64,000 bases of DNA. It comes from Paraclostridium hominis (GTDB lineage: Bacteria > Bacillota > Clostridia > Peptostreptococcales > Peptostreptococcaceae). Under the pieces are notes generated by a model. The model did no database searches. It saw only the letters and a program-made list of their open reading frames with translations, and was not told where the DNA came from. A program made the translations under genes and the position numbers. The stretch is from assembly GCF_014306135.1 (NCBI RefSeq), contig NZ_JACRWD010000001.1, forward strand, positions 930,001-994,000, written 5' to 3'. Numbering within the stretch: position 1 is the stretch's first letter; every line of letters starts with the position of its first letter. Below are positions 63,417 to 64,000 of this stretch, one piece after another.

Positions 63417-64000
63417 ATGAATTATATTAAGCTCAATAATGAAGTAATAATTAAAGATAAACAAGGAAAATATCAACTAGAAAAAGATAAAGAAGCTCTT
63501 AATAGTTACTTAGAAGAATATATAAATCCTAGAATGAAAAAATTTGAAAATCTAGAAACTAGATTAAATTATTTAATAGAGAATGACTACTATTCAAAAG
63601 ATGTAATAGATAAATATTCTATAGATTTTATAAAAGAAATTTATAACAATATAGAAAAAGAAAACTTTAAGTTTAAGTCATATATGAGTGCAAATAAATT
63701 TTATCAAAACTATGCTTTAAAAACTAATGATGGAAAAAAAATATTAGAAAATTATAATGATAAAGTTCTAATTGTAGCGTTAGCATTAGGTAATGGAGAT
63801 AAAAAATTAGCTTTAAATTTATCTAAAAAACTTATAAAACAAGAGTTTCAACCAGCTACACCAACATTTTTAAATGCAGGTAGAAAAAGAGCAGGAGAAA
63901 TGGTTTCTTGTTTTTTACTATCAGTAGAAGATAGTACAGAAGGTATATCATATGCTATATCATCATCAAATCATTTATCTAAGATAGGTGGAGGAGTAGC
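63417..64000 (+). CDS. nrdE: Class Ib ribonucleoside-diphosphate reductase alpha subunit, N-terminal part (runs off window)
   Basis: ATG behind AAAGGTGGG; open to the window end (194 codons). The start region (MNYIKLNNEVIIKDKQGKY, then LEEYINPRMKKFENLETRL) fits the class Ib alpha N-terminal domain, which lacks the long ATP-cone of class Ia. Then FYQNYALKTNDGKKILENYNDKVLIVALALGNGD, FQPATPTFLNAGRKRAGEMVSCFLL (one active-site Cys), and LSKIGGGVA. It reduces nucleoside diphosphates to deoxynucleotides with NrdF and NrdI, probably encoded beyond the window. The NrdR boxes upstream indicate repression when dATP is plentiful. Confidence 0.92.
   Translation, partial: MNYIKLNNEVIIKDKQGKYQLEKDKEALNSYLEEYINPRMKKFENLETRLNYLIENDYYSKDVIDKYSIDFIKEIYNNIEKENFKFKSYMSANKFYQNYALKTNDGKKILENYNDKVLIVALALGNGDKKLALNLSKKLIKQEFQPATPTFLNAGRKRAGEMVSCFLLSVEDSTEGISYAISSSNHLSKIGGGV

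Overview
The window is very AT-rich, clostridial-type DNA: A-rich purine ribosome sites, short intergenic gaps closed by hairpin-plus-T-run terminators, and TTG/GTG starts behind strong Shine-Dalgarno sequences. Gene content (a small secreted sialidase, AGCS and GltS symporters, a long two-domain acyl-CoA dehydratase activase, DUF4179 anti-sigma, HrcA-type CIRCE control, class Ib ribonucleotide reductase) points to the Peptostreptococcaceae. The 402-residue sialidase resembles NanS of Paeniclostridium (Clostridium) sordellii, so that species or a close relative is my best guess. This is inference; no search was run.

Layout. 0-6 kb: end of an FtsX-type ABC exporter and its ATPase, the sialidase, then a decaying patch (broken MerR gene, intact CLC-like channel gene, alpha/beta hydrolase gene without its N-terminus). 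6-9 kb: a P2-type calcium ATPase followed by structured terminators and a small gene remnant. 9.4-12 kb: an ECF sigma/DUF4179 anti-sigma operon flanked by two nearly identical direct copies of a ~365-bp element that looks like a stand-alone structured RNA. 12-18.4 kb: small secreted protein, HxlR regulator, Mrr-type nuclease, and a tight three-gene operon (eight 22-residue repeats; MoxR-type AAA+ ATPase; DUF2201 metallopeptidase-like/VWA protein). 18.6-25.7 kb: Tet(L)-like exporter, rhodanese lipoprotein, membrane protein, flavoprotein, AGCS symporter with a highly structured leader, universal stress protein. 26-31 kb: CIRCE-controlled clpB and a membrane histidine kinase. 31-43 kb: DUF4091-GNAT fusion, VanZ-like protein, a 74-bp perfect palindrome, the activase, a GHL10 hydrolase, an iron alcohol dehydrogenase, and a zinc-ribbon/GIY-YIG fusion.

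43-64 kb: an initiator-type tRNA gene with anticodon CGT, a permease, a TipA-like MerR regulator with a 19-bp-spacer promoter, a GNAT enzyme, a histidine kinase broken by two single-base losses in A-runs, tandem YhgE/Pip proteins, a lipoprotein, a CcdA-TlpA fusion, a SigY-like ECF operon with an ABC transporter, remnants, a YhhN protein, GltS, and the start of nrdE behind a pair of NrdR boxes.

Themes. Envelope stress and export recur: two ECF sigma operons, three ABC systems (one a remnant), YhgE proteins, a CcdA-TlpA reductase and two histidine kinases. The best candidates for something undescribed are the duplicated structured RNA around the sigma/anti-sigma pair, the CGT initiator-like tRNA, and the 22-residue-repeat/MoxR/DUF2201 operon.
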